Assembly (NCBI GenBank): GCA_007922195.1
Contig: ML681964.1
Span: forward strand, 2,301,734 to 2,365,733
Direction of reading: 5' to 3'
DNA length: 64,000 nucleotides
Origin: Podocnemis expansa
Lineage: Eukaryota > Chordata > Testudines > Podocnemididae
Shown here: in pieces, positions 11,633-23,480 of the stretch
Layout: every line of letters begins with the position of its first letter
Position numbering within the stretch: the stretch's first letter is position 1
Translations under genes and position numbers: made by a program
Notes under the pieces: model-generated
Databases searched by the model: none
Seen by the model: the letters and a program-made list of their open reading frames with translations, nothing else
What the model was told of the DNA's origin: nothing

Positions 11633-13363
11633 AAGACAACTCTATCAAGGATGTAGCATAGCTTTTTTCATGGGAACTGGCCTAATACATAGTATCCCAC
11701 TGGGGTAACTGAAAAAGCTAGACCTGCCAAGATGGCCATCATGTGATGGGAAGCCTTTAAGTAAAACATTTGCCTAGACATTTTCTGGTTTTAAAATCCT
11801 TTTTCTAAATGTTCTTCCTACTACTAAAATAAACAGGATTTTGGTTTAAGAAGGCTGTGCAGTCACTATAGTCACCACTGGTCACAGTTTCCCAAAAGAC
11901 CAGCAGAAGTCTAAACTCAGTCATATCTTTTGGGTAAGCATGGCTCATACCCAGGGGAGTATGGCCCAGAGCACACTCTAGGAGTGGGGGAATTCCAGCA
12001 TAAGGTACAAGAGCTGACATCTTCCTACTCAGAAACCAGGAATGGGACAGAGGTTAACCAAGGTCTCTGACTGTGACAGTAGCCAAAATTATGATGATGA
12101 ACTGGACTTGCACTAAGGTTTGTATGTTTCTGAACAAACTAGACTGCTGTTTATTTCAGTGACACAGTAAGTACAGTATCATTTGGTAGAACAGTTGTTA
12201 GTCACATTTTTTTATTTTGTAATTAATAGTACATGGTGTACTAAGTAGATGAATAAACTTGTAATTTAGTCACATATAAATTACTATTACTATTAAGCAG
12301 GACAACCTGAGGTCTCACGAAAAAGGAACAACACAATAGCAGATATTAGAGAAAATTACAGTACTGTTACAGCATCTAGTGAGGATAGTTAAGGATCTGC
12401 ACGCTTTCTTGGTTAACATGTTTCTGAAAATAGATTTATTATATCATTCAGCCATAAAAGTTTGCTGTAGGCTGCTTAGTTTAAGAAAAAAAAAAAAGGG
12501 GTTAACAAGGAATTATTTTTTATGTCAAAGATATCTAGGAGTGGTAAATATGAAAATGGTGTGTTGCTTTTTCTTCAGTAATTCAAAGTTCACTTTTTTG
12601 TTTACAGCATAAGTTAGAATATAACCAGGAAATTTAAAATTTCCAGTCGTAGACATTCGTTCTTGCAGTAGTAGGAAAAGCAATGCTAGGCCAACATAAT
12701 GGATCAGAGAAAGTTTTTAGGTCTGTCAACTCTGGAGTTTGGAACCAATACTTTATATGTTGAAAACTTGAGTCCCACTTCACAAAAAGTATGTAGTGCC
12801 CTGGTACTGCAAATACTTAAATATACACTTAACTTCAGTGGGCCTGTGCATGTGCTTTACTATGCATCTGTGTAACTGTTTGCAAGATCAATGTTTTAAT
12901 CTCTAATTTGTATTGTCTTGTGGGACTACAGCTGGAAGGATCCTGTTGGAATGGAAGAGAATGGTGGTGAGAGAGAAGCAAGTTGCTAATGAGGATAATG
13001 TGTGTGCATTTTTAAGGTGTAATAGAAAGCAGTAGACTTGGTCTTGAAACACTTTGGATCACTGCAAGAGCTTCCAGGGCTAGCGCATTCCTCTAAGAAA
13101 CGGTCCTGGACCTGTGATCAGAGTGAATGTGTGGAGAGGTTTGGGAGAGAAGGCATGGAAATTTGACTATAATCTTCACGTATTGGGCCTGATCTTGTTC
13201 TCTCATTAGTCTTTGTTATTGACCTCAATGGCAGCAGGATTGAGCCATTTGCAGATTTAGGGTGAAAATCATTTATAACGAAAAGGGCTGGTATAAGGTT
13301 TGTCACACAAATCAAGTGTTTCATTTCAACCTGCATGGGAGAAACAGCAGCCATTCAGTCACT
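11633..13363. other. Intron, nothing recognised
   Basis: Unique-looking sequence with an A-run at 12486-12497. No repeat or gene seen. Confidence 0.45.
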
Positions 13364-13744
13364 GGCTGTGTTCACACACAGGCATTATTTCGATACAAGT
13401 TGTGTTGAAACAAGTTGTGTCGAAATAATGCCTTATTTCGAAATAACTTAATTTGAATTAACAGTTTGTTAATTCGAATTAAGGAAAAAAGCTCAAAGCG
13501 AAATAGAAGGTTCAGTCAACAGTTATTTCGAAACAAGTCACTGTTGTTTTGAAACATGTTCGGACGGCATTGTTTCAAAACAATTGTTTCGAAACAACAT
13601 TGTTTCGTCCCCACATGGGGTTTAAGTTGTTTCGAAACAACCGTGCCGTTGTTTCGAAACAACCATGCGTCGTGTGAACAGGGTATTTCTTATTTCGAAA
13701 CAACCTCTGTTGTTTTGAAATAAGAGTGCTGTGTGAACACAGCC
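13364..13744. mobile_element. TIR element tiled with TTTCGAAA palindromes, copy 1
   Basis: 381 bp with inverted ends GGCTGTGTTCACACA and TGTGTGAACACAGCC, flanked by direct ACT (13361-13363, 13745-13747). The interior is a run of ATTTCGAAAT, GTTTCGAAAC and AATTCGAATT palindromes in both orientations, so it can fold on itself repeatedly. No ORF. The 3-bp duplication and G-rich TIR resemble PIF/Harbinger, but the target is not the usual TWA, so the superfamily is unresolved. Confidence 0.85.
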
Positions 13745-15129
13745 ACTGAGAACCGTGGAAGATGTCTTTGTGTTGGCCCTGGTTTGGTCAGTCAGGCCCA
13801 CGAGTGGTCTTGGGAAAGTGCCTTAAGATCCATGGCGTGGAGGGGCTGCAGCCACTGGATTAGGCCAGAGGCTGCTGTTGTAGCTGTGGGGAGTGTGTGC
13901 GTTCCACGCCCTGTATCTAGGCTGGGCATGGCTTTTGTCGTCTTCCTCTGTATAGAGCCAGATTATGGAGACTTCTTGTGAGTGAAGTTAATTTCAGTGT
14001 CATTGGTGGTGTTGGAAAAATCTTCTAAAAGTAATTGAGTGCCTGTTGTACCTGTGATAGGGTGTGAGACTCACAGCTGGGTGGCATCTCCTCCTGGTCA
14101 CTCTGGGGGTTAGCTCTGCACAGCTAAGTGCAACAGGATGCCTTGATATTTTTGCTTTACTAGACTAACACGGCTGCCCCTTTGGAAGCTTCCTGTGGTA
14201 ACACTTCATCTCTCTCTCTTTTTCTCTCTCAGTTCCTCCTTCACTGCAGGGAACTCCTGCTTTCTCTTTGCAACTCAGTCATCTGGCCAGGTCACGAACT
14301 ACCCCAAGCTGTCTGTTCTCCACTGCCTTATCTGTGCCACTACCCAGTGGCTGGTAGGGGAACCTGGGCCTTCCCTCTGCTCTGGGTTCCAGTTCAGGGA
14401 CCCCTCTCTTCAGTAGCCAAGGTCTACCTGTCTAGGGGTGCCAGTTGTCCCCTACTTCTTCTCTGTATAACAAGATTGGGAGTTGCTGAGTGTAGCAAAA
14501 AGCAATGAGAAATACCCCTGTGAATGTAGGTGAGTATAGTTTATTATTGTTCTTACTATAATCAGGAGAAAGAGTGGAGCAGAAATCCTAAGAAAAGAGT
14601 TCATTATTTTTTTACGTACAATGTGGCAAGGGTCCTTTTCTCTTTCACCATTCCTGCTTTTCTGGCACTCCACCCCCTGTGGGTTTACCACCCTAAATTT
14701 CCTCCTCGCAGAAGTTAGCTATAGACTATTTCTCTGCAAGTGCCTTTACCACTGTGTTCAGTCATGGGAATCACCAGATCCCGTATCAGTTGCTGCTACA
14801 CTTGTGCTTGTGCCTTTATAAACTCTTGCAGACTCTTTTTTGTTGTTCAGCCTGCCATGCAAGGATGGACCTCATTCTGCTTCATATGATTCTTGGAACA
14901 ATGGCATGGCCTTCTGTTGCTCTACTAACCTCTGTAGGATCTGCTCTATTGCCTGAACTCTGACAATTTGCACCAGCTTCCCTTGTCTGGTCCTATCACC
15001 ATGGTTGAGGAAACTTATAATACCAGAGAAGTCTCTCAGTGTTACAAGGCTGGTCTCCTTCCTTGCAGAAACCACATGGACCTCACAGGTATAAATTTCT
15101 AGAGCGGTAGCCGTGGTGTTCTGTGTACA
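13745..15129. other. Intron with a PLE tip fragment at 14158-14187
   Basis: The only recognised repeat is GACTAACACGGCTGCCCCTT at about 14164-14183, the extreme 3' tip of the PLE family. The remainder shows nothing identifiable. Confidence 0.5.
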
Positions 15130-15308
15130 GCAAAAAAACCAAGAGTCGCATGGCATCTTAAAGACTAACAGATTTCTTCAGGCATAAGCTTTTGTGAGCT
15201 CCAACCCAGTTTGTCAGGTGCATCTGATGAAGTGGGTTGGAGCTCCCGAAAGCTTATGCCCGAAGAAGTCTGTTAGTCTTTAAGATGTCACAGGACTCTC
15301 ATTGTTTC
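15130..15308. mobile_element. Foldback PLE derivative (hairpin)
   Basis: Two inverted arms: left has GGCATCTTAAAGACTAACAG and GGCATAAGCTTTTGTGAGCT; right has the complements GAAAGCTTATGCCCGAAG and CTGTTAGTCTTTAAGATGTC. The loop holds GCATCTGATGAAGTGGGTTG. It belongs to a slightly different PLE subfamily from the copy at 28813 (ATGCCCGAAGAAGT in place of the ATGCAATAAATAAAT type). No coding sequence remains. Confidence 0.8.
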
Positions 15309-15400
15309 CAGGTATGTAATCAGTGAAACTTTATTTCAGTTCCCCTTCATCAACATCACCACAGCCCTATCCTATTTACAATATTTGCCAAGTTTTAGAC

Positions 15401-15863
15401 CAGGGGTCAGCAACACCTGGCACCCATACCAGAAATGTCATGGGGGCTGAGCCTGAGTGGCACGCAGTGCCACTTAGGCTCCTGCTCCCCCAGAATCCCC
15501 CTGGCCATGTTTCCCCATTGAGGAGCATGCCTAGCAGGGACAAAGAAGCTGTGGTGCACAGCTTCTGGCCCCTGCTGGCCCCTCCTCTGCTGGGTAGGGC
15601 TAGAGGAGAGTGGGGCTGGTCGGCCAGTCTGGAGCCACCACTTCTGGGGGCGGGTGCCAGCCGGTCTCAACCCTGACTACTGGAGGTTGCCCACCGCTGC
15701 GGTGAGGAGGGTGGTGCTGGTTGGCCCTGGCCCCCAGAGGCCGCTTGCTGTTGCTGGGAGCGTGTGCCAGCCCTGACCCTGAAACCTGGCTCCGCCCACA
15801 GCAGCCACTGAGGGCTTGGTGGATGGGGCTGGCACAGGGGCTGGCAAAGGTTGCAGACCCCTA
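15401..15863. mobile_element. hAT-like non-autonomous element
   Basis: Inverted ends CAGGGGTCAGCAAC and GGTTGCAGACCCCTA. Flanking 8-mers TTTTAGAC and CTTCAGAC match at 6 of 8, both differences being C/T. GC-rich interior without a transposase. Its ends match those of 44509-45346. Confidence 0.75.
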
Positions 15864-17088
15864 CTTCAGACACTCTTAGGAGGACTTGAAGGGGACAGAG
15901 GTCTCCGTGCTCTGAAGCCCCTGTATGAGTCAACTAGCCTTGTTCTTCCCTCTTTTCACCCAGCATGTCCCTGCTGTGTCTCTTTTATCAGCCCTAGGCT
16001 GTTGGGGGCCAAATGCACTTTTCCCCAGCCAGCACACCAGGTTGATCACATAATTACCCCCAGTCAGCTTCTTCCAGTGCGCCAATGAGTGTCCAAATCA
16101 CCAAGGTGCAGACCAACATACTCTCTGCACTCTATTACAGTTGCCTGCAAAACTCATAATGGCAGAAAAGGGTCGGGGACTAGAAAAGAAGGAAAATTGC
16201 AAGGGAGGATAGAGACAAAGAGGAGATTAAAACGCCAAGCTCAGGGAGAGTGGTAGAGAGTGGCAGTGAAAGACCTGAGCTCTCTAAAGAGGCGCTGTAA
16301 TATATTTGGTGGTCACTTTGGTGGTGGGATCGGGGAAGGGAAGGTCAACCACTGCAAGAGACTTGGTTTTCACATCTTGGCCTGGGCTCTGTAAATCTTA
16401 TGTGCAGCCTTCGTAAAACCTTGAAAGAGGCAATTCATTCATATTTTCATTCCAGATGTTGAAAGAACACATCTTCAAAACATGAATTACTGGTTGCAGA
16501 TGGTGATATTAATAATAAAAACATACTATTAATAAAAATAACAATCTTCTGGATTTCATTATCTTGCTATGTGAGTAGCTGTTATAAGGTGTGTGTTTGC
16601 AGAAAAAGGGGTAAAGAACCATTTTATTCAAACTGAAGGACCGCAGACTCCAAGGATGCTGGAACTCACTAGAGCTGGATTCTTTACTTCCTTGCACTTT
16701 GCGTTGCCTGATGGGAAGGGCACCTCCAATCTGTTGACTGGCATATTCCTATGGTTGGCTTCTATCTAAGGGCTTGTCTTCCCATACAGTGCTAAAAAGG
16801 TGAAGCTGCACTGTTGCAGCTGTGCCACTGTAGTGCTTTAGGGAAGATAATACTGTGCTGATGGGGAAGCATCTGCTGTTGGCAGTGTTGATCCATCTCC
16901 CATTGATGTAGTGCTGTCTACCTGTAATACTGTCTATATTGGGGTGGACAAAACTGACTCACAGCTAGGTGTCAGCGATTTTACTTTTGGTTGCCAGAGG
17001 GCTCTCCTCCATTACATTTCTGCATTGAAGCTAGGTGCCAGGCTGCTAAAACTGATCACTATGGTGAGCAGACACACATTATTTGCCA
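15864..17088. other. Intron, nothing firmly recognised
   Basis: A possible decayed TIR element begins near 16770 (GGGCTTGTCTTCCC), but no matching end was found. Otherwise unique-looking. Confidence 0.35.
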
Positions 17089-17206
17089 AGGCCTGGTCTA
17101 TACGTGGGGTTAAGTCAGCATAACTACACTGCTTATGAGGTGGATTTTTCACACCTTTGAGTGATGTAATTATGCTGTAGTTAAATCTGCAGTATAGTCC
17201 TGACCT
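17089..17206. mobile_element. Short TIR MITE
   Basis: 118 bp with inverted ends AGGCCTGGTCTATAC (17090-17104) and GTATAGTCCTGACCT (17191-17205), 12 of 15 matching. The interior is itself partly self-complementary (CAGCATAACTACA versus TGTAGTTAAAT). No ORF. A related TIR MITE family is common in turtle genomes, from memory. Confidence 0.6.
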
Positions 17207-17235
17207 AAATAAAACCATAAAATCTTTTTCACCGA

Positions 17236-17275
17236 TTCTCATTGGCAAATTAAGCATTCTCATTGGCAAATTAAG
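17236..17275. repeat. Short tandem duplication at the CR1 left edge
   Basis: GCATTCTCATTGGCAAATTA occurs at 17254-17273, and a near-copy (GATTCTCATTGGCAAATTAA) directly precedes it. It abuts the 5'-truncated CR1 and may have formed during that insertion. Confidence 0.6.
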
Positions 17276-18360
17276 GAAGTATGGGTTGGATAGGTGGACT
17301 ATAAGGTGGATAGAAAACTGGCTAGATCAACGGTTTCAGTGTGTAAGGATCAATGGTTCCACGTCTAGATGGCAACCAGTCATGAGTGGTGTGCCCCAGG
17401 GGTCGGTCCTGGGGCCAGTTCTGTTCAACATTTTCATCAATGATCTGGATGATGGAATAGACTGCACTCTCGGTAAGTTTGCGGATGACACTAAGCTGGG
17501 GGGAATGGTAGACACATTGGAGGGCAAGGACAGGATTCAGGGAGACCTAGGTAAATTGGAACAATGGGCCAATAAAAATCTTATGAGCTTCAATAAGGAC
17601 AAGTGTAAAATCCTGCATGTGGGACGGAAAAACCCCATGCACTGCTACAGGCTGGGAAACATTCAGCTAAGTAGCAGCAGTGTAGAAAAGGACCTGGGGG
17701 TCATGGTGGATGGGAAGCTAGATATGAGTCAGCAGTGTGCTCTTGCTGCCAAAAAGGCCAATGGCATACTGGGTTGCATCAAAAGAAGTCTTACCAGCAG
17801 ATCAAGGGATGTGATCATTCCCCTCTATCCTGCACTGGTGAGGCCACATCTAGAATACTGTGTTCAGTTTTGGGCTCCCCACTATAAAAAGGACAGGGAC
17901 ATGCTAGAGAGAGTTTAGAGGAGGGCAACCAAAATGATTACATGGCTGGAGCACAAGTCCTATGAGGAAAGACTGAAAGCATTAGGCTTATTTAGTCTGC
18001 AGAAGAGAAGATTGAGGGGGGATTTGATAGCAACCTTCAACTACTTGAAGGGATGCTCTAAGGAAGATGGAGCTCGACTGTTCTTGGTGGTAACAGAGGA
18101 CAGAATGAGGAGCAATGGTCTCAAGTTGCAGTTAGGGAGGTCGAGGCTGGATATTAGAGAGAACTTTTTTACTAAGAGAGTGGTGAAGCATTGGAATGAG
18201 CTGCCAAGGGAGGTGGTGGAGTCTCCATCTTTGGAGGTGTTTAAGGCCCGGCTGGACAAAACTATGACTGGGATGGTTTAGTGGGAGTGGTCCTGCCTCT
18301 GGCAGGGGGTTGGACTAGATGACCTGTGAGGTCCCTTCCAACCCTAGGATTCTATGATTC
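17276..18360 (+). mobile_element. 5'-truncated CR1 LINE, best preserved copy
   Basis: About 1.1 kb covering the second half of the CR1 RT domain, the C-terminal region and the short 3' UTR. The 3' end has GGTTGGACTAGATGACCTGT, GTCCCTTCCAACCC and ends ATTCTATGATTC, the CR1 3' signature. The endonuclease and first RT motifs are absent, as usual for 5'-truncated LINE insertions. Its good preservation suggests it is one of the younger elements here. Confidence 0.95.
17286..18281 (+). pseudogene. CR1 reverse transcriptase C-terminal ORF, one nonsense codon
   Basis: The frame is open from 17286 to an in-frame TAG at 17916-17918 and then open again to 18281, about 330 codons in total. Counted from the first Met, SGVPQGSVLGP is at residues 34-44 and the catalytic FADD box at 65-68. 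LEYCVQFWAPHYKKD and, after the stop, the CR1-typical [15 protein letters not shown] and [23 protein letters not shown] follow. The first catalytic aspartate motif lies in the missing 5' part, so the protein cannot be active. The single stop is the only disruption seen. Confidence 0.93.
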
Positions 18361-19044
18361 CAAATGATTGCAACATTTTACCAGGTCAAAACAACAGAAT
18401 TTTGCACTCACTTGGTACAAGTGTAGCTTGCCATAGAAAGGCAGAAGAAAATCAAGCCCTACATCTATTCCAGAGAAGTGAGTTCTCAAGCAGTCTTTGT
18501 CTTTTTTGTGTAGGAAGCTGAGACTGTGGTAGAATTAGTTTACCCTAAGCAGCCCAAACACTTTTCTTAGACATGAGATCCTCTTTCAGTGTGTTTGTTT
18601 ACTAAAGTTAGAAAGGTAGACTGGCTAAGTGTTTCTAAAAAGGAATTAATGGTGGTTCTGATTCAATGACTGTTACTCTATTGCTTTCAGTAGTTATGGT
18701 GGTGTAAAACTGGAGTGCCACAGTGGTAAAGGTCAGGCTCAGACTATCAGAAGTTATTTACAGAATGAAGAGAAAATACTAACAGAATCTGCTGAAAACA
18801 GGAGCAAAGAAGGGATCGGCATGCGCTAGTCCATCCCATCTACCATATAACACCAACTAGATAATAAAAACCACTGTCATATAACAACAACAAGCCAGCA
18901 AATAAAAACAGTATTGTTTTAAAAAAATGCTAGTGCTTATGCTGTTTTAAGAGCATAGGAAACTAGTGTAAATGAAGGCTGAATCTGTCTGATTAGCTAA
19001 TCCTCAGTACATGCTGTATCATTAGGTAACTAATGTGGTAGCAT
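18361..19044. other. Intron, nothing recognised
   Basis: No repeat or gene identified. Confidence 0.4.
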
Positions 19045-19128
19045 TTTACCAATGAGGAAACTGAGGCAAAGAAATGAAGTGGTTTGCTCCCTAGAGGGAG
19101 CTGGGATTAGAATACATGAGCGCTTGAT
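19045..19128 (-). mobile_element. MIR/CORE-SINE relic
   Basis: ATGAGGAAACTGAGGCAAAG followed by AGCTGGGATTAGAATAC is the reverse complement of the MIR/CORE-SINE core and tRNA-promoter junction. Old and partial. Confidence 0.7.
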
Positions 19129-21109
19129 TCCTATTCTTTCATGAATGCTTTCATTGATTCATAATACTTGTTTCTAAACAGCTTAATAATAGTAACTCTT
19201 GGAAACCTTTCGCCATATTGAGCAGTATTGCAGAATCTGTTTGTTATTGCTATAGAAGTGAAATGACACAAAAATTACATATTTTGCCCTAGGAGGCTTT
19301 CAGGAATTGCTCATCTCACTTTCCAAATATAATGATTTTTATCAGACTTATCTAAAATAAAAATTGCTATTCTTGAAATGAGGGTGGTGGAACCAGGTTA
19401 GGAGTAACGGTGACACTAATAGCACTGTTTTAAAACTCATTTTTGAAGAAATATGTTGAATAATTACATCTCCTACATTTGCTGGTTTTCTCTGATAAAT
19501 GTAGTCAATGTCTCAACTATTTAGTTTACTGTCAGCTACATAAAAATCATCAAAAACTAGGGCTCCCAGACAGCAGTGGATTTTCTCTGCAGTGTGATTT
19601 TTGCCAATAGTCCTCCATTCTGAGGCTTAGCTATTTAGCCAGTGCATGGTGATACACACTACTTCATCTGTCAGCTTCAGCTGGTGCATCTGGATTCCTG
19701 ACTCCACGCAGCTCCTTTGGCCGAACAACATAATTTTTCCTCTGCTTAAATCTGGCTACTTCATTTTCCATTCCTTCATTCCCTTTTGAAGTTTTAAAAT
19801 ATAAGTTTGTATTCAATGTGATCTTTCATGCCTGCTCTAGTGTTTGGAATTCAGTCTTCCCATGAAAAAAACCATGTACTAGTTGGCTTTATTTTCTTCT
19901 GTATGGCCCTATCTTCATAAAGTGCCATTAAATTCCTGCATCTCTCTACACTTCATCATTATGTAATGGCTGTCTCCATGCAATATGCAATGGAAGAGAA
20001 AAGAGTTTGAATTACATGCTGAATTCCAAATTATACATTTGTGAATGTATCAGAGATCATTTTAATAATCTGTGGATCCAAATGAAACCGAGTCTACATC
20101 CCAGGGAAACTTAATAATTGGAGCATCCCAAGAATGTCAAAATACTGGGATCTTGAGGTCATTAGAAGCTTTATTCTTTCAATAACTAGATTTTACCTGA
20201 ATTAAGGGTCTTTTTATTTTCTTTTAAAAAACAGAAGTCAGATTTTTAACAGAGGTTAAGGCTACAAGTTGCATTGTGGGGAGAATAATTCCCTCCCCAT
20301 CCCCACATTTTTCTATACTAAGAGGTGATGTTGCTAAAGATTTTGGCACAGCCAAAGGCCTCCAGTTCAACAGAACCACAGCTGCCTTGTGGGTACAGTT
20401 ATAGAGATTAAGACTAGAAGGAATGGTTTAAAACCAGATCACCTGTACAGAACCTCTCTATACCACAGGGCACCTACTCCACTCAGCAGTCATACACTAA
20501 ACCTAACTATCAAAATTAAACCCAAGCTTTGGACCCTATTGGAAACTAGACAGTTATGTTTCACAGGCAGAGAATAGGAGAACCTGAGGTGCATCAATGA
20601 CCAACATCCCTGCAAAGGCAGTGAGTTGTTTAAGTGAGAGAGACCCTGATAATCCTGGCAAGTGACCCACACCCACATACTGCAAAAGAAAACAAACCCA
20701 GGTCTCTGCGACATCTGAACTTAGAAGGAAAAAGCTTTCTTGACTCCATACATAGTGTTTAGCTAGATTCTCAGCATGTGAGCAAGAAGCCCTTGAGCAT
20801 GTGTGTGAGAGAGAGAATGTCTGGTGCCAACTCAGAGCTCTGGTCCTTCCTGTCCATTGTCACTATCAATGTGTCTGGTGTTGATCATAGCAGAGAGAGC
20901 CAATTTCAGGTCAGACTGACAAAAAAAAAAATGAGGAGACACCCACACTGCTGGTTTATTCTATAATCAGATTTAACCAAACCAGTGACAACTGTGTGCT
21001 TTGGGATTGCTACACTAGCTTAATATGGAGTCACAGGCAGCCCCCTTAGACCATCCAGTCCATATTACTACCTGGACAAACTGGACTTCTGTAATGGAAA
21101 GGTTATTAA
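19129..21109. other. Intron, nothing recognised
   Basis: AT-rich, unique-looking, with an A-run at 20922-20931. No identifiable repeat. Confidence 0.4.
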
Positions 21110-22357
21110 TGTAACCCTTCTGCCAGGGTAGGCTGGCAGAACAAGGGCTGGGTTCTATCTCTAGGGGTTTCCAAATAATGCAACACAACCAACTGGCTTG
21201 AGCCCCCACCCAGCTTTCGGGGAAATTGTGCACTATCCCCTGGACTCCCCAAAGGGGTAGGGCTTCCCCACTCGCAAGCACAAATCTAAGTGTAACATAC
21301 AGACCTTTTAATAGTAATAAAAACAGAATGTAAAAGGCCCAATAAGAAAAGTCAGCACTGATCTGGAGGATCAGTGTAAAACAGGTTTCCAACATGATCC
21401 CATACAGCATAACAGCACATGTGAACCCAATAGCAAACTCAACACTGATCCGGAGAATCAGAGCGAGACAGGCTTCCAACATGATCCCACACAGCATAAT
21501 AGCAGATGTGAACTCACTAGCAAAATCAGTACTGATCTGGGAAATCAGTGCTAACTAGACTCCCAACCCACCCTGGGGTATGCAGGGAGGGTCTTTCATG
21601 CCAGCTGTCTGCCAGCACCAACCACAGGTCATTCACTCCATCCGCTAACACAATCCCTTGGCTCTGCCCACTGTCTGCTAGCTCCTCCCATCAGTCATTC
21701 ACACCATCCAGCTCACCACTGGATGCTCTCATCATCCACTGGCTCCGCCCACTGGTCACTCCATCCCTGCTCCTCTTCAGCAATTTCAGCTCAGAGGAGG
21801 GGTTTCCCCTCTCTAGTGATTTTAGAGACAGTTTGTCTCTCTGGAACTTCAGCTCTTAAACCTCAAATAGCTGTAAACATTTGTATTACATATTGTATTC
21901 CATAACAAAGAAGAGGCCTCAAAGAAGCCTAGCCAGATCTATCATTTGACAGTGGGGCCATGGGGTGAGACAATATGCTTCCAGCATTTTGCTCCAAAAG
22001 GAGCTATGCAAAACCCCCACCCTATCTTCAGCTTTTTTAGGCTGAAACATGCAGTGGCCTCTCTTACCCTTAGTTAAAGAGACATGTAACTTTTACCCTT
22101 TAACTAAACTGGACATTTAGAACAAACAGAGAGTAACATATCACAAAAAGACAGTATTTCATATTTCATCTCAGTAGAATTACAGTTATTGACAGATTTG
22201 TGATCAGATTAACCCCAAATACCATTACCCACTACACCCTGCACCTAGTGTGCTAATACCTAATTGTGCTCTTTGTGTTAATGCTAATACAGGACCCATG
22301 CAGATTAGTTGCCCCCCTTCAGAAACTGTTAGGTACAGCTTCTAAGCCTATCTTACA
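21110..22357 (-). mobile_element. Solo LTR of an endogenous retrovirus-like element, copy 1
   Basis: 1248 bp starting TGTAACCC and ending CTTACA, with flanking TTAA and TTAG (3 of 4 identical). Homologous over its length to 35890-37014. It holds about 80-bp tandem units around CACTGATCTGG..AATCAG and CAACATGATCCCA at about 21345-21560. The minus orientation is inferred: read that way, the tandem units lie upstream of a TATA-like ATTAAAAGG, as U3 enhancer repeats would. No internal retroviral genes, so a recombined solo LTR. A 4-bp duplication is typical of class I (gamma-like) elements. Confidence 0.75.
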
Positions 22358-23109
22358 TTAGGAAAAAAAAATCACCACATGCTAGGTTTTTCCAGTCCTA
22401 GGAGATCAATCACTTATTCAAATCACTGCATGTCCAGGACCTCGCATCAAAAACAATACTGTAGCCAATCCTTAGTTAACTCACTAAAAATCTAGTAACT
22501 CAGAAAACAAATGAGAGTTATGAAATCGTTAAGGCAGGTAAAACATTACAGTTGGGTCAGTGTATGTTGTCCAAAATGTTAGCAGAGATATTAAATCTGT
22601 TAGCTTTCTGTCAATCTCCCTGGGGTGTCCAAATAGTTTTTAGAATGCCAGTCCTTTTGTTCAGAGCTTCCTGTCAGGATTCACAGACCATAGATGGGGT
22701 AGGAGAGACGTGGTGAGAAGCTTTAGTTCTCTCCTTTCATAACTTGACCCTTCTTACTGGAAAAAACCTGTCTGTGTGGATAGGTAAGGAAGTTTCATGG
22801 CATATGTGCTCTACCATCCATTCATCATCTGAATTGCAAATTTTGGCTTGCACTTTTGCCTGTGTGCTGTGTGTGGTGTCTTCAGGGAGTATGTGCAGAT
22901 GCTCTTGTTTACAGCTCCTTTGGTATTTCCAAAAGACTAAACAGTAGGTATTTCTCAGACCCACAGTATGTTTGAGTTACAAACGTACCAAAATTTCATA
23001 ATTCTACACACAAAGTCAATATACACATTGTAAAAAGACAATAGTATTCAGGAGGTTATCACTTCCAGTGATAACCTCACAAGGCATACTTTGTACAACA
23101 TTTATCACA
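22358..23109. other. Intron, nothing recognised
   Basis: Unique-looking. The palindromic pair AGGTTATCACTTCCAGTGATAACCTC lies at about 23051-23076. Confidence 0.4.
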
Positions 23110-23480
23110 ATTTTGCAAAGTGGTGCCAAGACACTTGCGAGCAAGACACAAGAAGTAATTCTTCCACTCTTCTCCATGCTGATTAGGCCTCAGCTGGAGT
23201 ATTGTGTCCAGTTCTGGGTACCACATTTCAGGAAAGATCTAGACAAATCGGAGAAAGTCAAGAAAAGAGCAATATAAATGATTAAAGGTCTGGAAAAGAT
23301 GACCTATGAGGGAAGAGGGGGGGGGGGGGGGGAGTGATGAGAAGAGTAGACTGAAGTGTGGAGGAAATGATAAAAGTTTTCAAGTTCATAGAAGGTTTTT
23401 ATGGGGTGGAGGAAGAAAAAATGTTCTCCTTAACCTCTGAGGATAGGACAAGAAGCAACAATCTGTAGAACAGACACAGG
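23110..23480 (+). mobile_element. CR1 LINE fragment (RT C-terminal region)
   Basis: Translation includes LPLFSMLIRPQLEYCVQFW and VPHFRKDLDK, the segment matching IIPLYPALVRPHLEYCVQFW in the 17286 copy, then MTYEGR after a stop. A 16-nt G-run (23317-23332) lies inside. The 3' tail is missing. Confidence 0.85.

Noticed and set aside
21110..22357. piggyBac-type transposon, because TTAA flanks the left side
   Set aside because: The sister copy is flanked by TATA and both have TG..CA ends, which fits an LTR with 4-bp duplications.
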